29,896 nt of DNA. Origin: VMCP01 sp965655465. GTDB lineage: Bacteria; Bacteroidota; Bacteroidia; NS11-12g; UBA955. The stretch spans positions 1 to 29,896 of the forward strand of contig CBFHGY010000021.1 of the NCBI GenBank assembly GCA_965655465.1, in the 5' to 3' direction. Each line of letters begins with the position of its first letter. Position 1 is the stretch's first letter. Shown here in pieces: positions 15,148-23,618 of the stretch. Position numbers and translations under genes: made by a program. The notes beneath the pieces were generated by a model, which did no database searches, had not been told where the DNA came from, and saw only the letters and a list, made by a program, of their open reading frames with translations.

Positions 15148-16128
15148 TTAATCGCGGTATAAAACCGATTTGCTTGCTTTTACTATGCGCTCCACCGATG
15201 GCAGGTATGCGTCTACAAAAGTAGATGCGTAAGGTAAATTGGTATCCATGCTTGTAACGCGGTGAACGGGAGCATCCAAATAGTCGAATGCACGCTTTTG
15301 TACGATATGGCTTACTTCAGAACTGATGCTTGCCAATGGCCATGCCTCTTCAACAATAACCAAACGGTTTGTTTTCTTAACGCTTTCAATTACCGTATCG
15401 TAGTCGATTGGGCGTACTGTGCGCAAGTCGATCAATTCAACGGAAATTCCTTCAGCTTCCAATGCGGTTACCGCTTCATGGCAACGCAACATCATTTTGC
15501 CGAAGCTAACTATGGTAACATCGGTTCCTAGTTTAACCACATCGGCTTTTCCAATAGGAATGGTATATTCGCCTTCAGGTACCATGCCTTTGAAACCGTA
15601 CATCTGCTCGCTTTCCATGAAAATTACTGGATTTTCATCTCGGATGGCGCTTTTCAATAAACCTTTGGCATCTGCAGGATTGGAAGGAACTACCACCTTC
15701 AAACCGGGGGTATTGGCATACCAATTCTCGAAGTTCTGTGAGTGTTGTTGTGCAAGTTGTCCTGCGCTACCAGTTGGACCTCTAAAAACGATAGGACTGG
15801 TAAATTGACCGTTCGACATGCTATTGATTTTGGCCGCGCTATTAATTACTTGGTCAATTGCCACGAGTGAAAAATTGAAGGTCATAAACTCACAAATAGG
15901 ACGTAATCCGTTCATGGCCGCACCTACTGCGATACCTGCAAAACCCAATTCAGCGATAGGCGTATCGATCACACGTTTGGCTCCAAATTCATCGAGCATG
16001 CCTTGCGAAACTTTATAGGCACCATTATATTCAGCGACTTCTTCACCGATTAGGAATACACGCTCGTCTGCGCGCATTTCCTCTTGCATGGCTTCACGAA
16101 GGGCTTCACGAAATGCTAATTCTTTCAT
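15148..16128 (-). CDS. pdhB: Pyruvate dehydrogenase E1 component, beta subunit
   Basis: E1 beta pairs with E1 alpha to decarboxylate pyruvate with thiamine diphosphate and pass the acetyl group to the E2 lipoyl domain. The sequence begins MKELAFREALREAM and has the thiamine-site loop IGEEVAEYNGAYKVS. Family motifs follow: DTPIAELGFAGIAVGAA, then ICEFMTFNFSLVAIDQ, VFRGPTGSAGQLAQQHSQ and LKVVVPSNPADAKGLL. The C-terminal transketolase domain contains ELIDLRTVRPID and ends SVLYRD. The length, 326 residues, is normal. An in-frame upstream extension to 16278 has no family similarity and would pass through the promoter, so I start at ATG 16128. A -7 box lies 9 nt upstream. The alpha subunit and E2 are not adjacent, which is usual for this phylum. 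Confidence 0.95.
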   Translation of the reverse strand: MKELAFREALREAMQEEMRADERVFLIGEEVAEYNGAYKVSQGMLDEFGAKRVIDTPIAELGFAGIAVGAAMNGLRPICEFMTFNFSLVAIDQVINSAAKINSMSNGQFTSPIVFRGPTGSAGQLAQQHSQNFENWYANTPGLKVVVPSNPADAKGLLKSAIRDENPVIFMESEQMYGFKGMVPEGEYTIPIGKADVVKLGTDVTIVSFGKMMLRCHEAVTALEAEGISVELIDLRTVRPIDYDTVIESVKKTNRLVIVEEAWPLASISSEVSHIVQKRAFDYLDAPVHRVTSMDTNLPYASTFVDAYLPSVERIVKASKSVLYRD

Positions 16129-16137
16129 ATTTAGACG

Positions 16138-16145
16138 CAAAAATA
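16138..16145 (-). promoter_or_regulatory. -7 promoter box of pdhB
   Basis: Minus strand TATTTTTG, matching TAnnTTTG, 9 nt before ATG 16128. It lies in the gap after the upstream gene ends at 16184, so pdhB can be expressed separately. Confidence 0.6.
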
Positions 16146-16183
16146 AGGATTTGGCACTAAAAAGACGCTGCGTTTTGTTGAAA

Positions 16184-16750
16184 TCAATGAAGTCGTTTTG
16201 ATAACACTGTTGATATAAATTGGAATAATTGACGAGGACCGAGTTTGCGCCATTGCAATTCATCAAGGTCGCCTCCAAAATTCAGGTAATAATCGATGCC
16301 GTTTTGACGGAATTCTTGCAAAACGTGCTCCCTGAAATTCAACAAAGCAATCCAACCCTCTTCAACGTCTTGAAACCATTCTTCGTAATAGGAATCGTCG
16401 GAAGCATGAAAATTCATAACATTTTCACCAATCAAAATAAAATGATTGATGCCTGTTTCAACCATAACTTCGAGTACCTCGCGTTTTAACAACATAATAT
16501 CGTTATAAAGTGCATCGTTCCATTCACCTAATAGTTCAATAATGGCAAATTGGTCCTGATAATCGGCAAAAAGTACCTTTATATATAGGGTATGCGATCC
16601 AAAATGATCCCACTGTGGGTGAATTAAATAATTATAAACGGTATGTTCATAATAGAATTCGGAATATTCGCGCCCATAAAAAGGCGAAGCGGGGTCTTCA
16701 CACGCACTATATTGATTGATCCATGCGTAATGGGGTTCCAGATCATGCAC
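16184..16750 (-). CDS. Uncharacterised protein of about 188 residues
   Basis: I do not recognise a named family. The protein is soluble, acidic and unusually rich in Tyr, Trp, Phe and His, with no signal peptide or membrane segment. Distinct stretches are PHYAWINQYSA, SPFYGREYSEFYYEHTVYNY, HPQWDHFGSHTLYIKVLFADY, LGEWNDALYNDIMLLKRE and INHFILIGENVMNFHASDD. The composition and clear codon bias suggest a real gene, probably a lineage-wide hypothetical protein. The start is uncertain. No in-frame ATG lies near the N-terminus. GTG 16750 is preferred because a TATCTTTG -7 box ends 3 nt upstream; the alternative TTG 16756 lies in that box. It precedes pdhB on the same strand by 55 bp, but pdhB has its own box, so a shared function is not implied. 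Confidence 0.75.
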   Translation of the reverse strand: MHDLEPHYAWINQYSACEDPASPFYGREYSEFYYEHTVYNYLIHPQWDHFGSHTLYIKVLFADYQDQFAIIELLGEWNDALYNDIMLLKREVLEVMVETGINHFILIGENVMNFHASDDSYYEEWFQDVEEGWIALLNFREHVLQEFRQNGIDYYLNFGGDLDELQWRKLGPRQLFQFISTVLSKRLH

Positions 16751-16753
16751 ATG

Positions 16754-16761
16754 CAAAGATA
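16754..16761 (-). promoter_or_regulatory. -7 promoter box of the uncharacterised gene
   Basis: Minus strand TATCTTTG, a full TAnnTTTG match, 3 nt before GTG 16750. The last TTG is in frame with the coding region and can mislead start calling. Confidence 0.5.
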
Positions 16762-16774
16762 CCTTGAAAATTCC

Positions 16775-16782
16775 TACCTTCG
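16775..16782 (+). promoter_or_regulatory. Weak -7-like box of the flippase gene
   Basis: TACCTTCG has one mismatch to TAnnTTTG and lies 7 nt before GTG 16790. This supports a start downstream of ATG 16745 and 16751. Confidence 0.3.
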
Positions 16783-16789
16783 CACGCAG

Positions 16790-18388
16790 GTGTCGCGCAC
16801 ATTTGTTAAAAATTTAATTTGGCTCCAAGCCCTTAATTGGTTGGTTAAACCGATATGGATTTTATGGATAGAGCGCACCGTACAGGTACAATTGGGCAAT
16901 GAATCCTACGGTCAGTATTTCGTCCATTTTAACCTCGGATTGCTATTCGCGGTGCTTTTAGATGCGGGTCTAAATGCCTATGTTTCACGTGAAGTAGCGT
17001 CTAAGGGTCATTTAATTCACCGCAATCGGGTGCTGGCTTTGAGGATGTTTTTTGGAGCTATTTACGTGCTGTTAGTTGCAATTGTGGCATATCAGCAACA
17101 ATTAGATGCCCGAATTTTGGTATTTGTCGTCGTTAATCAGATCCTGGCGTCTATTCTACTTTTAATGCGCGCGGTGGTTCAAGGCAGACAATTGTTTATT
17201 TCTGATGGACTGTTGAGTGTTACAGATCGATTGATTGCCATTGTTTTAAGTGCATGGTTTTTATTTGGCTCGCATACATTTACCGGTTTAAACGGTATTG
17301 TAGTGTTTCTCTTAGCCCAAACTGCTGGCTACGTTTTTGCCGTTCTGTTGGGTTGGTATTTGCTTCGATTTGAGGGATTACCTAGAACACGCAATGCCAA
17401 AATAGATACGCAAATCCATACTTTGGGAAGCTCGGGAACGGTTGCTGCTGAAACGCTTTCAAATATGGATTATTCGGGAAGCTCGGGAACGGACCCAGTA
17501 CCTATTCAAGAGGAGGTGCCTTCCTTTGGCAGGTGGACAAAAGAAGTGGTGTGGTTTGTAGCAATGGCACTTTTTATGAGTGTTTTTACCCGTATCGATG
17601 CACTCATGATTCGGAATTTATCGCCAGATATGTTCGGCAAATGGGGAATCGATAGTGGTTACTTTCAAGCTGGAATGTATGCCCAAAGTTACCGGTTGTT
17701 AGATGCAGGATTGATTTTTAGCACCTTGTTAAGCACACAATTATTACCCATATTTTCTCGCAATATCGAAAAAGACCAAGATAATACGCATTTCGTATGG
17801 TTGTCTTTCCGATTGGTATGGTTGGTGGGTTTGGCGGCACTTTTTACGGCATATATTTGGGGAAATGAAATACTAGAAATGCTTTACGGTGCAAAGTGGG
17901 AAGGCGGTGGCGAAACGCAATTAGCCCAAAGATCGGGCTGGATTTTTGTTGTGTTAATGGGAGCTTTTGTTGCCATGAGTAGTATCCACGTTTTAGGGAC
18001 TTTTATTACTGCCGAAGGGCGCATGAAGTGGTTAACCGGATTGGCATTATTGAGCATGATTATAAATATGGGTGCCAATTTCTTCCTAATTCCAAGATAC
18101 GGAGCATTGGGAGCCGCCCTGAGTGCGGTAATAACGCAATGGTTTTTTGCTGGGGCCTGTGCAATTCGCGTTTGGAATTCGGCCACGGTTCAAACCCGAA
18201 ATATAAAATGGAAAGTAATTCCGATGAGTGCTTTATACGGTCTCATTTTGGCACTAGGTTTGCATAATGTTTCGTGGGTTTCCCAAAAAATCATTTTAGA
18301 AATTGTGGTTTGGTTGCTGTTTATTGTGGGGTTGGTTTGGCACCTTTTTGGGGAAAATCTCAAAAAAATGATTCAAAAATTTATATAA
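16790..18388 (+). CDS. Polysaccharide flippase, MATE/Wzx-like (polysaccharide biosynthesis protein)
   Basis: The protein has about 12-14 hydrophobic segments over 532 residues and resembles Wzx-type flippases, which move lipid-linked oligosaccharides across the inner membrane. Typical are the opening SRTFVKNLIWLQALNWLVKP, the VQLGNESYGQYF loop and LLDAGLNAYVSRE after the second helix. SPDMFGKWGIDSGYFQAGMY and the late AEGRMKWLTGLALLSMIINM segment also fit. Residues about 200-245 form a hydrophilic loop between the two halves that contains GSSGT twice, 17 residues apart. The start is uncertain. I prefer GTG 16790 because homologues begin near SRTFVKN and because this leaves promoter room between divergent genes; ATG 16751 and 16745 are in frame. 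It is near the YfhO and GT2 genes but not in their operon. Confidence 0.85.
   Translation: MSRTFVKNLIWLQALNWLVKPIWILWIERTVQVQLGNESYGQYFVHFNLGLLFAVLLDAGLNAYVSREVASKGHLIHRNRVLALRMFFGAIYVLLVAIVAYQQQLDARILVFVVVNQILASILLLMRAVVQGRQLFISDGLLSVTDRLIAIVLSAWFLFGSHTFTGLNGIVVFLLAQTAGYVFAVLLGWYLLRFEGLPRTRNAKIDTQIHTLGSSGTVAAETLSNMDYSGSSGTDPVPIQEEVPSFGRWTKEVVWFVAMALFMSVFTRIDALMIRNLSPDMFGKWGIDSGYFQAGMYAQSYRLLDAGLIFSTLLSTQLLPIFSRNIEKDQDNTHFVWLSFRLVWLVGLAALFTAYIWGNEILEMLYGAKWEGGGETQLAQRSGWIFVVLMGAFVAMSSIHVLGTFITAEGRMKWLTGLALLSMIINMGANFFLIPRYGALGAALSAVITQWFFAGACAIRVWNSATVQTRNIKWKVIPMSALYGLILALGLHNVSWVSQKIILEIVVWLLFIVGLVWHLFGENLKKMIQKFI
17425..17492 (+). repeat. 51-bp-spaced direct repeat within the flippase loop
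   Basis: GGGAAGCTCGGGAACGG occurs at 17425-17441 and again, identical, at 17476-17492. The period of 51 bp keeps the frame and gives GSSGT twice in a cytosolic or periplasmic loop. Confidence 0.75.
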
Positions 18389-18400
18389 AAAACACAATAC

Positions 18401-18414
18401 GTGACATTTGTCAC
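18401..18414. promoter_or_regulatory. CRP/FNR-family-like operator upstream of sqr
   Basis: GTGACATTTGTCAC has perfect 6-bp arms. It fits the CRP-type layout TGTGA-N6-TCACA with one mismatch. It lies 51 bp before the sqr start codon, a position suited to activation. Confidence 0.5.
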
Positions 18415-18465
18415 AGTTTTAGCATTGTTTTTTTCGGTATTTGCCAAAACCCTAATTATTAAGCT

Positions 18466-19656
18466 ATGAAACATAAAGTACTCATTATTGGCGGTGGCAA
18501 TGCTGGAATTTCCACCGCAGCCCAGCTATTACGTAAGGATTCAAATTTAGATATTTCAATTGTAGAACCCTCCGACAAACATTATTATCAACCCGCTTGG
18601 ACATTAGTAGCTGCGGGTGTTTACAATATTAAAGATACCGAAAGAAGTGAAGCTTCTGTAATGCCGAAAGGAGTGAATTGGATCAAGGAAAAGGCAGCAA
18701 CGTTTGAACCAGAAAACAATACCGTACATTTAGGCAACGGAGAAAAAATTCGGTATGATTATTTGATTGTTGCTCCGGGTATACAAATAAATTGGGATGC
18801 AATTCCCGGATTGAAGGAAAGTGTGGGGACGCAAGGGGTATGTTCTAATTACGATTTTAAAACGGCTCCCTATACTTGGGAATGTTTAAAGAATGCCAAA
18901 GGCGGTAATATTTTATTTACCAATCCTAATACGCCCGTTAAATGCGGGGGTGCGCCACATAAAATACTGTATTTGGCGGCAGATTATTTCCGCAAACAAG
19001 GAACCCAATCTAAATTTAACTTGCAATATTGGAGTGCAGGTTCACGCTTATTTGGTGTTGAAAAATTCGAAAAAACCTTGTTAGAGGTTGTAAAAAGAGG
19101 GCATATCACCACGAATTTCCGTACACATTTGGTAGAAATTGATGCTCCAGGAAAGCGTGCAAGATTTGAATATTTAGATGGAGATAAAAAAGGGGAATCT
19201 GTATGGGTGAACTATGAAATGATTCACGTAACACCACCGCAAAGTGCTCCCGATTTTGTTAAAAACAGTCCGCTTGCAAATGCGGCAGGTTGGGTAGACG
19301 TAGATAAAAACACCTTGCAACATAACACGTATAAAAATGTATTTTCATTGGGCGATGCGGCTGGACTTCCTACGGCAAAAACGGGTGCTGCAATCAGAAA
19401 ACAGGTGCCTGTTTTAATTGATAATTTGATTCGTACCATAAAAGGGGAGGCCGTAATTCCAGATTACGATGGATATTCTTCCTGCCCTTTAGTCACTGGT
19501 TATGGAAAGTTGGTTATGGCTGAATTTGATTACGACAATAACCCTAAAGAAACTTTTCCATTTGATCAATCAAAAGAGCGATATAGCATGTATTTCCTGA
19601 AGCGTTACATGCTTCCTTGGTTGTATTGGAATCAGATTTTGCCGGGTAAAATCTAA
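18466..19656 (+). CDS. sqr: Sulfide:quinone oxidoreductase, type II-like
   Basis: SQR oxidises sulfide to persulfide or polysulfide and reduces the membrane quinone pool, using FAD. The N-terminal Rossmann motif is LIIGGGNAGISTAAQL (6-21). The pair of redox cysteines of the mitochondrial-like type is present: Cys160 in VKCGGAPHK and Cys340 in YSSCPLVTGYGK. A further Cys126 lies in GVCSNYD. The second FAD motif is VFSLGDAAGLPTAKT. The amphipathic C-terminus, YFLKRYMLPWLYWNQILPGK, would dock on the membrane. Its 396 residues fit the family. The gene is preceded by a CRP/FNR-like site and followed by a strong terminator, so it is a single-gene unit. It implies sulfide detoxification or energy gain from sulfide. 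No persulfide dioxygenase or rhodanese gene is nearby. Confidence 0.93.
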   Translation: MKHKVLIIGGGNAGISTAAQLLRKDSNLDISIVEPSDKHYYQPAWTLVAAGVYNIKDTERSEASVMPKGVNWIKEKAATFEPENNTVHLGNGEKIRYDYLIVAPGIQINWDAIPGLKESVGTQGVCSNYDFKTAPYTWECLKNAKGGNILFTNPNTPVKCGGAPHKILYLAADYFRKQGTQSKFNLQYWSAGSRLFGVEKFEKTLLEVVKRGHITTNFRTHLVEIDAPGKRARFEYLDGDKKGESVWVNYEMIHVTPPQSAPDFVKNSPLANAAGWVDVDKNTLQHNTYKNVFSLGDAAGLPTAKTGAAIRKQVPVLIDNLIRTIKGEAVIPDYDGYSSCPLVTGYGKLVMAEFDYDNNPKETFPFDQSKERYSMYFLKRYMLPWLYWNQILPGKI

Positions 19657-19736
19657 ATGTTGGGTAATTGAAACCTGTCCCCCAGATATAAACTTTGGGG
19701 TGAGTATAAAGGATAGAAAAACAAATTAGGGGTTAA

Positions 19737-19771
19737 AAGGTATTCCCAAAATTTATTTTTGGGAATACCTT
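19737..19771. terminator. Bidirectional terminator between sqr and glyA
   Basis: AAGGTATTCCCAAAA and TTTTGGGAATACCTT form a perfect 15-bp stem with loop TTTAT, between two converging genes. There is no long T tract after the stem, so efficiency is uncertain. Confidence 0.7.
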
Positions 19772-19791
19772 AATTGAGATTAAATCGGAGT

Positions 19792-21078
19792 TTACTTATT
19801 GTTAAACAAGGGAAAACTTCCTGCCCAATCATGGATATGGGAGGCAATTTGTGCCAATTTCGCATCGTCGTTAGGATGCATCAAAGCCGTATCTATAAAT
19901 TCTGCAATTTGCTCCATATCGCTGGCTTGAAATCCGCGGGTGGTTAAAGCTGGGGTTCCTAAACGGATACCACTGGTTACAAACGGACTTCTTTCTTCAA
20001 AAGGAACGGTGTTTTTATTAATGGTAATATGACATTTTCCTAATGTGGCTTCGGCTAGTTTACCGGTGAGGGTATCGCTTTTGCTGCGAAGATCGATTAA
20101 CATTAGATGGTTGTCTGTACCGCCAGAAATAATGGAATATCCACGTTTTACCAATCCGTTTGAGAGGGCTTGAGCATTTTGAATAACCCGATCACAATAC
20201 GTTTTAAAATCGGGTGAAAGTGCCTCGCCAAAGGCAATGGCTTTAGCGGCTATAACGTGTTCTAGGGGACCCCCTTGGGTTCCGGGAAAAACAGCGCCGT
20301 CTAAAAGGGAACTCATGCGTTTGATTTCCCCTTTTGGAGTAGTTAGTCCCCAAGGGTTATCAAAATCTTTACCCATCATGATGATACCACCACGAGGACC
20401 GCGTAAAGTTTTATGGGTAGTGGAAGTAACGATATGGCAATGTAATAATGGATTGTTTAGTATGCCTTTGGCGATTAATCCAGAGGGGTGTGAAATATCG
20501 GCTAGTAGCAAGGCACCAACTTCGTCGGCAATAGCACGCAAACGGGCATAATCCCAATCTCTGGAATAGCTAGAAGCGCCACAAATAATTAATTTAGGTT
20601 GTTCGAGGCGGGCTTTTTCTGCAACTTTCTCGAAATCAATTAATCCTGTTTCCCTTTCAACACCGTAAAAGCTTGCTTTATATAATTTCCCAGAGAAATT
20701 AACCGGAGAACCGTGTGTTAAGTGACCGCCGTGACTAAGGTCGAATCCCAATATTTTATCCCCAGGATTTAAAACCGCCAACATTACTGCGGCATTGGCT
20801 TGTGCACCAGAATGGGGTTGTACATTGGCCCATTCTGCTCCAAAAAGGGCTTTCAGACGGTCTATTGCCAATTGTTCTACTTGGTCTACAATTTCACATC
20901 CGCCGTAGTATCTTTTATTAGGAAGTCCTTCCGCATATTTATTGGTTAATACGCTGCCCATAGCAGACATAACTTGCTGGCTAACATAATTCTCACTTGC
21001 AATAAGTTCCAATCCGTGCGTTTGGCGCAGTTTCTCTTTCTCTATGAGATCAAATATCACTTGGTCGTTTACGATCAT
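19792..21078 (-). CDS. glyA: Serine hydroxymethyltransferase
   Basis: GlyA interconverts serine and glycine while charging tetrahydrofolate with a one-carbon unit; it is a cytosolic PLP enzyme. The PLP lysine is Lys223 in TSTTHKTLRGPRGG. The N-terminal motif HGLELIASENYVSQQV, the NKYAEGLPNKRYYGG segment and QPHSGAQANAAV are all family hallmarks. Late motifs include FPGTQGGPLEHVIAAKA and TSGIRLGTPALTTRG. At 428 residues it is a normal length. The start is ATG 21078, with a TAAAATTG sequence (one mismatch to the -7 consensus) 4 nt upstream. It is a single gene convergent with sqr and divergent from the YfhO-like gene. Confidence 0.97.
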   Translation of the reverse strand: MIVNDQVIFDLIEKEKLRQTHGLELIASENYVSQQVMSAMGSVLTNKYAEGLPNKRYYGGCEIVDQVEQLAIDRLKALFGAEWANVQPHSGAQANAAVMLAVLNPGDKILGFDLSHGGHLTHGSPVNFSGKLYKASFYGVERETGLIDFEKVAEKARLEQPKLIICGASSYSRDWDYARLRAIADEVGALLLADISHPSGLIAKGILNNPLLHCHIVTSTTHKTLRGPRGGIIMMGKDFDNPWGLTTPKGEIKRMSSLLDGAVFPGTQGGPLEHVIAAKAIAFGEALSPDFKTYCDRVIQNAQALSNGLVKRGYSIISGGTDNHLMLIDLRSKSDTLTGKLAEATLGKCHITINKNTVPFEERSPFVTSGIRLGTPALTTRGFQASDMEQIAEFIDTALMHPNDDAKLAQIASHIHDWAGSFPLFNNK

Positions 21079-21082
21079 ACTG

Positions 21083-21090
21083 CAATTTTA
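21083..21090 (-). promoter_or_regulatory. Probable -7 box of glyA
   Basis: Minus strand TAAAATTG has one mismatch to TAnnTTTG and lies 4 nt before ATG 21078. Confidence 0.35.
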
Positions 21091-21146
21091 CAACAATAAA
21101 ATGGTGTTATCTTGCGAAAAAATCAGGAAATTCGCTTCCGCTAATC

Positions 21147-23618
21147 ATGAACATCAATCAAAACTATTTGAAGAAAGCTGGCATCGTACTGGCTTTTATT
21201 TTGGGATTTTGGGTTATTGCTATGTGGTATTTTGCCCCGGCTTTAGACGGTAAAATGTTGCAACAAGGTGATATGCAGCAAGTGCGGATGATGACCGCCA
21301 ACGCTAAGGAAATCAAAGAAGCAACTGGCAGTTTTCCGCAATGGAGCGACCGATTGTTTTCGGGGATGCCCTCGAATTTAATTACAGGTATTGAGCAAGG
21401 CAGTTTGCTGTTAAAGTGGAAACCTCTTCAATTGTTTTACTTGGTAAAACACCCCTTTGATTTTTTGTTTTTATCGATGTTGAGCACCTTTTTATTGCTC
21501 ATTATCATGAAAGTAGATAATTTCTGGGCCTCGGCGGGAGCTATTGGATATGCCTTTATGACATTTACATTAAGCAGTTTTGAGGCAGGACATATCACCA
21601 AAGTTCAGGCAATGGCCTTATTACCCGGTGTAATTGCGGGTTTAATGTTATTAAGTAAAGAAAAATGGATTCAAGGCGGTGTTGTTTTAGCCGTTTTCTT
21701 TGGAATGATGATCAATTTCTTTCATTATCAAATTGCGTATTATGCAGGTTTTATCATGGGGGCTTATGCAATTGTAGCGGTTATAAAGGCCATAAAAGAA
21801 AAGCAATTCAAATCCCTGCTAATGCAAATGGGTATCATGATTTTTGCTTCAATATTAGGTGCAGTAACCGCCATCGGAAAAATTTACGATACCATGGAAT
21901 ATTCCAAAGCAACCATGCGTGGGGGCTCTGAAGTTACCAGTGAAGTTCCCCAAAAAGGTCAATCTACTGTGGGTGCCAAAGGGTTGGATATCGATTATGC
22001 CTTCAGCTGGAGTTATGGTATCGGTGAAAGTTTGACCTTTTTTGTTCCCCGTTTTAAAGGGGGAAGCTCTGATGAAGCCGTTCCCGAAAATGAATTTGGG
22101 GCCGAGCGCTTGCCGATGTATTTTGGAGAAATGCAGTTTACGAGCGGACCCGTTTATATGGGTGCAATTTTAATGTTTTTATTTATTCTGGGAGAAGTTT
22201 TCGCCTGGAATTGGAGGCGTTGGAAACCAGAGGATCCCGATCAAAAAGAATTTCAATACGTTACCTGGTTTGCAGTTTTGACTTTTGGTATTTCTTTGGC
22301 ATTGTCTTGGGGTAAGAATCTTTCAATCAATGAGTGGTTGTTTGAATATTTGCCCTATTACAATAAGTTCAGAACACCCATGATGGCGCTTTCAATTGCG
22401 CAGGCGGTGGTTCCGTTTTATGGCATTTATGCGGCATATAAAATGCTTAGTTTTTCGTATACCCCGGATCAACAAAAAGCCATGATAAAAGCAACTGGAA
22501 TTACCCTAGCTTCCATTTTAGGAGTAATCATTGTTATGGCGGGTGGTCAGTCGTTTAGCGGTCCTATGGACAGTCAAATTGGAGGTGCTCAAAGTGCACA
22601 AGTAATGCCCGTAATTTTGAAATTGAGAAAAACCTTGGTTTGGAATGATGTTTGGCGTTCTGCCATATTCATGATTCTTACTTTTGGGATATTGTACGGA
22701 GTTTTAAAAGGGCAATTACAGAAGCTGCACGCAGGTTTAATTTTAATTGTTTTAGTAGGTGCCGATTTGATAGGCGTTTCTAACCGTTATTTACGCGAGG
22801 AACAATGGGTTGAAAAAGAAGAAGAAGAATTGATTTTACCGAGTAAAATTGATGAGCAAGTAATGGCAGATAACAAAGATTATGCACGTGTATTTGATTT
22901 GCGTTACAGTCCGTTTAACGATAACCATTCGGCTCCGTTTCATCGCAATGTTGGCGGATATCATCCAGCAAAATTGAGTCGCTATCAAGACATTATCAGT
23001 TTTGGTATTACTAAAGCCGGAAGTCAATTAAACGGTGAAACCATTATGAACAATCCGGTTTTAGACATGTTGAACTGCAAATATGTACTTTCAAAGGGTG
23101 GAGAACGCGGTGAGGAAGTCATCATTCGATCTACTCCATACGGGAATGCATGGTTTGTTAGTGAGCTGAAGTCCTTTGCATCTGCCAAAGAAGCACTTAA
23201 TGCGTTGCAAACAGAAAACTTGAAACAGGTTGGGATTTTAGAAGGCGGTAATCCTACCCGCATTGGTATTGTTAGGGACAGCAGCGATCGTATCGAAATT
23301 AGTTCGTATAGCAGCGACAGTATTGTGTACACGACGTCTACAAAGGGGACTTCATTTGCAGTGTTTTCAGAGGTGTATTACGCCGAGAAAAACGGGGCTT
23401 GGAAAGTGTATATAGACGGTAAGCCCGCCAAGGCGGAGCGCGTGAACTATATTTTGAGAGGGGTAGAAATCCCTACTGCGGGAACGCATCGTGTTGTTTG
23501 GGTTTATGAACCTGCGGATCGCAGTTTGATGTTGGCTGCTGAAACAGGCAGCTCCGCGGCCTTAATTTTGGCGTTGTTGGCTGTAATTGCCATGCCTTTA
23601 TTTAAGAAAGATGAATGA
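21147..23618 (+). CDS. YfhO family polytopic membrane protein (GT-C-like)
   Basis: The 823-residue protein has an N-terminal helix (IVLAFILGFWVIAMWYFAP) and a periplasmic loop with DGKMLQQGDMQQ and PQWSDRLFSGMP. About ten more helices follow. Residues about 570-790 are a soluble domain, and one C-terminal helix closes the protein (AALILALLAVIAMPLFKK). This matches the YfhO family, a group with a GT-C glycosyltransferase-like fold; Bacillus YfhO modifies lipoteichoic acid with sugar. The aspartates and histidines in the first loop and in FEAGHITKVQAMALLPG fit such a catalytic face. The following GT2 gene overlaps it by 8 bp, so both may decorate or build a surface glycan. The substrate is unknown. 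Confidence 0.85.
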   Translation: MNINQNYLKKAGIVLAFILGFWVIAMWYFAPALDGKMLQQGDMQQVRMMTANAKEIKEATGSFPQWSDRLFSGMPSNLITGIEQGSLLLKWKPLQLFYLVKHPFDFLFLSMLSTFLLLIIMKVDNFWASAGAIGYAFMTFTLSSFEAGHITKVQAMALLPGVIAGLMLLSKEKWIQGGVVLAVFFGMMINFFHYQIAYYAGFIMGAYAIVAVIKAIKEKQFKSLLMQMGIMIFASILGAVTAIGKIYDTMEYSKATMRGGSEVTSEVPQKGQSTVGAKGLDIDYAFSWSYGIGESLTFFVPRFKGGSSDEAVPENEFGAERLPMYFGEMQFTSGPVYMGAILMFLFILGEVFAWNWRRWKPEDPDQKEFQYVTWFAVLTFGISLALSWGKNLSINEWLFEYLPYYNKFRTPMMALSIAQAVVPFYGIYAAYKMLSFSYTPDQQKAMIKATGITLASILGVIIVMAGGQSFSGPMDSQIGGAQSAQVMPVILKLRKTLVWNDVWRSAIFMILTFGILYGVLKGQLQKLHAGLILIVLVGADLIGVSNRYLREEQWVEKEEEELILPSKIDEQVMADNKDYARVFDLRYSPFNDNHSAPFHRNVGGYHPAKLSRYQDIISFGITKAGSQLNGETIMNNPVLDMLNCKYVLSKGGERGEEVIIRSTPYGNAWFVSELKSFASAKEALNALQTENLKQVGILEGGNPTRIGIVRDSSDRIEISSYSSDSIVYTTSTKGTSFAVFSEVYYAEKNGAWKVYIDGKPAKAERVNYILRGVEIPTAGTHRVVWVYEPADRSLMLAAETGSSAALILALLAVIAMPLFKKDE

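Noticed and set aside
15419..15808. 129-codon open frame opposite pdhB
   Set aside because: It is antisense to a strongly conserved enzyme, with no independent promoter or family signature.
16129..16278. Longer pdhB start with 50 additional residues
   Set aside because: It has no similarity to E1 beta, overlaps the end of the neighbouring gene, and crosses the pdhB -7 box.
16643..16789. Longer flippase start at 16643
   Set aside because: It would overlap the oppositely oriented gene over about 100 bp and is not supported by the family N-terminus.
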